Source: an uncultured Clostridia bacterium (lineage in GTDB: Bacteria; Bacillota; Clostridia; Oscillospirales; Acutalibacteraceae). Taken from it: a stretch of 6,203 nucleotides of DNA. The stretch covers positions 1 to 6,203 of the forward strand of contig CAMVYG010000136.1 in the NCBI GenBank assembly GCA_947171615.1, written 5' to 3'. The notes beneath the pieces were generated by a model that did not search any database, had not been told where the DNA came from, and worked only from the letters and a program-made list of their open reading frames with translations. A program made the position numbers and the translations under genes. This document shows, one piece after another, positions 4,481-6,203 of the stretch (positions are counted from its first letter, which is position 1; the number at the start of each line of letters is the position of its first letter).

Positions 4481-6154
4481 TTATAACAGACCCTTTTCTT
4501 CCTTCCACTCCAAAATGCGCCGGACGGATTCTTCCACACGCTTTCGGGATACCGTTCCGTCTTTCACCGCGGCCAGAAGAGCTTCATAATCCTTACTCCA
4601 GTCGGAGGTCAGCAGCAGGTCGTTCCCTGCCAGAAACGCTGTCACGGCGGGAGACTTGCCGCCTGTGTAAAGCTTGATGGCATCCATGGAAAGGTCGTCT
4701 GTCATAATCACGCCCTGGAACCGGAGCTCCTTTCGCAAGATCTCATGGACGGGCTTCGAGAGAGAAGCGGGCTTCTGGGGATCCATGGCGGTCACAATGT
4801 TGTGGGAAACCAGGATGCTGGGAGCCCCGGCTCTGATTCCGGCTTCAAAGGGCAGAAAATCCTCTTTTTGAAACTGCTCATAGGGGCGGTTATCTATGGA
4901 AATACCCGTATGGGTGTTCAAATTATTTCCATATCCCGGAAAGTGCTTTAAGGCTCCGGAAAGGCGTTCCTCCTCCATCACTTCCACCATGGCGGAAATT
5001 ACCTGGGCGGTTTCCTCAGCGGGTACGCCCATAGTACGGCTGTACATATAGTCGCTGGGGTCGGTGGAAACATCGCATACCGGGGCAAGGTTCAGGTTTA
5101 CTCCCAACTCCAACAAAAGCTCTGCCTTCTGTTCGGTATCAGCGCGAATTCCCTTCAGGCCTTCCTTCTTATAGATCTCCTGGGGAGAAGCGAAGGGAGC
5201 CGGGGCAAGCTTTGGATTGGAGCTGACCCGCACCACTGATCCGCCCTCTTCATCAGTGGCGATCAGCAGCGGTGTTTTCGCCGCTTTTTGCAGGCCACCG
5301 ATCATGGACTGCACCTCTTCCCTTGTCTTGCCCTGAAAGTCTTTGGCATACAAAGTGTAGCCCGCAGGATAATACCGCTTTGTCAGGGCTCCTGCGCTGC
5401 TGCCGGGATAGCGGGGCAGAAAAAGCTGCCCCACCTGTTCCTCCAGCGTCATGCCGGACAGAAGCCGGTCAATTTTGGAAAGAGCAGGCAGAGGAACCGG
5501 CTCTGTTTGAATCGTTTTATTTTGCAGCACAGTCCTGGCGCTGTAAAAGATCTGAGCCAGCTGCGCCCTGGTGGCAATTCCCCGGGGATTCAGCACAGCG
5601 GCGGATTCCCCGTGTAAAATTCCTTTGTCGATGGCCCAGTCCACCGCTTTCTTAGCGTAGTCCGAAACCTGGGAATAGTCCTGAAAAGAAGGGGTTTTCG
5701 TGCTCACGGAAATATCGTTTCCCGTACAGCCCGCATAGCGGTACAAAATGGCGGCGATCTGCTCCCTGGTGGCAGGCGCGCCGGGCTGAAACCGAAATTC
5801 CCCCACCCCGGAAACAATGGCGTACCGGGCTGCCCAGGTTACCGGGGAAGCATACCACTGCCCGGCAGGAACGTCTATAAAGTACTGTTCAGAAGCACTC
5901 TGTTCCTCTGCCCCGGACAAATTGGCCAGCACCGTGACCACCATGGCCCGGGTCACAATACCCTGGGGCTCAAAGCGATCTGCCGAAACGCCATGAAATA
6001 ACTCCTGCTGATAGGTATAGGAAACAGCTTCATAATACCAGTCTCCCTGTTTTACATCGCGAAAAGGCAGGGAGGAAAGAGCCGCCGAAGCAGAACTGAA
6101 GGCAAGAGCCGCGGCAAAAATAATTGAAATCAGACAAAGCCAAAGTTTTTTCAT
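4481..6154 (-). CDS. Exported SLH-domain GH3 glycosidase (NagZ-type beta-N-acetylhexosaminidase)
   Basis: This 557-residue protein starts with a classical signal peptide (MKK, hydrophobic run 4-19, likely cleavage after ASA at 24). Three SLH repeats follow at about 31-81, 92-142 and 157-207, each with a FxDV/FxDY start and a TRAM, TREQ or TRAQ motif (68, 129, 195). These bind secondary cell-wall polymer and hold the enzyme at the surface. A short linker leads to a GH3 domain (about 225-557). It has TLEEQVGQLF, DEEGGSVVR (301-309), GVNLNLAPVCDV (351-362), KHFPGYG (403-409), NTHTG (413-417), LVSHN (448-452) and the nucleophile motif TDDLSMDA (Asp486). This is the NagZ-like branch, which removes terminal beta-GlcNAc, for example from muropeptides. 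His415 fits the acid/base, but its usual Asp partner is Asn413. There is no C-terminal NagZ-ABC-type extension. ATG 6154 is preferred over GTG 6163. It has its own transcript, convergent with the sugar operon. Substrate is inferred. Confidence 0.93.
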   Translation of the reverse strand: MKKLWLCLISIIFAAALAFSSASAALSSLPFRDVKQGDWYYEAVSYTYQQELFHGVSADRFEPQGIVTRAMVVTVLANLSGAEEQSASEQYFIDVPAGQWYASPVTWAARYAIVSGVGEFRFQPGAPATREQIAAILYRYAGCTGNDISVSTKTPSFQDYSQVSDYAKKAVDWAIDKGILHGESAAVLNPRGIATRAQLAQIFYSARTVLQNKTIQTEPVPLPALSKIDRLLSGMTLEEQVGQLFLPRYPGSSAGALTKRYYPAGYTLYAKDFQGKTREEVQSMIGGLQKAAKTPLLIATDEEGGSVVRVSSNPKLAPAPFASPQEIYKKEGLKGIRADTEQKAELLLELGVNLNLAPVCDVSTDPSDYMYSRTMGVPAEETAQVISAMVEVMEEERLSGALKHFPGYGNNLNTHTGISIDNRPYEQFQKEDFLPFEAGIRAGAPSILVSHNIVTAMDPQKPASLSKPVHEILRKELRFQGVIMTDDLSMDAIKLYTGGKSPAVTAFLAGNDLLLTSDWSKDYEALLAAVKDGTVSRKRVEESVRRILEWKEEKGLL

Positions 6155-6158
6155 AAAA

Positions 6159-6164
6159 ATCACC
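6159..6164 (-). promoter_or_regulatory. Ribosome binding site supporting the GH3 start at 6154
   Basis: Read on the - strand, GGTGAT matches the downstream part of the extended Shine-Dalgarno sequence (AAGGAGGTGAT) and ends four bases before the ATG at 6154. The GTG at 6163 lies inside this motif and has no purine-rich site at good spacing, so 6154 is the better start. The last 39 bases of the window show no clear promoter. Confidence 0.5.
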
Positions 6165-6203
6165 CATTCTTTTTTCGGAATTTGTGCCGGTGGTTGCAGC
6201 CGA

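Noticed and set aside
5272..5655. + strand frames of 109-127 codons opposite the SLH region
   Set aside because: They are shadows of the - strand gene with no recognisable domain or ribosome site.
6155..6163. GTG at 6163 as start of the GH3 gene
   Set aside because: It lies within the GGTGAT motif that serves the ATG at 6154, and MKK at 6154 gives a standard signal peptide.

Overview
The window looks like a chromosomal segment of a Gram-positive, probably gut-type Firmicute (Clostridia, perhaps Oscillospiraceae-like). The signs are a moderately GC-rich sequence, AAGGAG-type ribosome binding sites, a T-tailed intrinsic terminator, an M20 dipeptidase of the PepV/Sapep type, and a secreted enzyme with three S-layer-homology (SLH) repeats. 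The taxonomic assignment is inference; there is no rRNA or other marker gene here.

The first 4.4 kb hold four genes on the + strand. They are an NAD(P)-dependent epimerase/dehydratase cut by the left edge (3-914), an M20 metallodipeptidase (959-2431), a TIM-barrel sugar-phosphate isomerase/epimerase (2483-3265) and a ROK-family sugar kinase (3427-4383). The first three gaps are short (44 and 51 bases) or moderate (161 bases), and no strong promoter or terminator separates the genes. They probably form the distal part of one transcript, whose beginning and any transporter or regulator lie to the left. The set suits catabolism of a sugar, amino sugar or sugar-peptide conjugate: oxidoreduction or epimerisation, peptide cleavage, isomerisation and phosphorylation. 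The substrate cannot be read from the sequence.

The 161-base gap before the ROK kinase is the most structured non-coding stretch. It holds a short hairpin, a larger stem that competes with it, a perfect 9-bp hairpin, a 14-bp perfect palindrome and a possible 14-codon leader ORF ending two bases before the kinase ATG. All three intergenic gaps of the operon share a layout: a small hairpin, then CCGG or CGG, then a purine-rich ribosome binding site.

A strong 15-bp hairpin terminator (4439-4479) closes the + strand operon. It also lies directly past the stop of a convergent - strand gene (4481-6154). That gene encodes an exported, SLH-anchored GH3 glycosidase of the NagZ (beta-N-acetylhexosaminidase) type, probably acting on peptidoglycan or other hexosamine glycans at the cell surface. 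It keeps the GH3 nucleophile and the acid/base His, but the Asp of the NagZ Asp-His dyad is replaced by Asn. No mobile element, CRISPR array, tRNA or rRNA was seen, and no gene-free stretch exceeds 161 bases. I see no clearly new system; the ROK leader and the GH3 active-site change are the points most worth checking.
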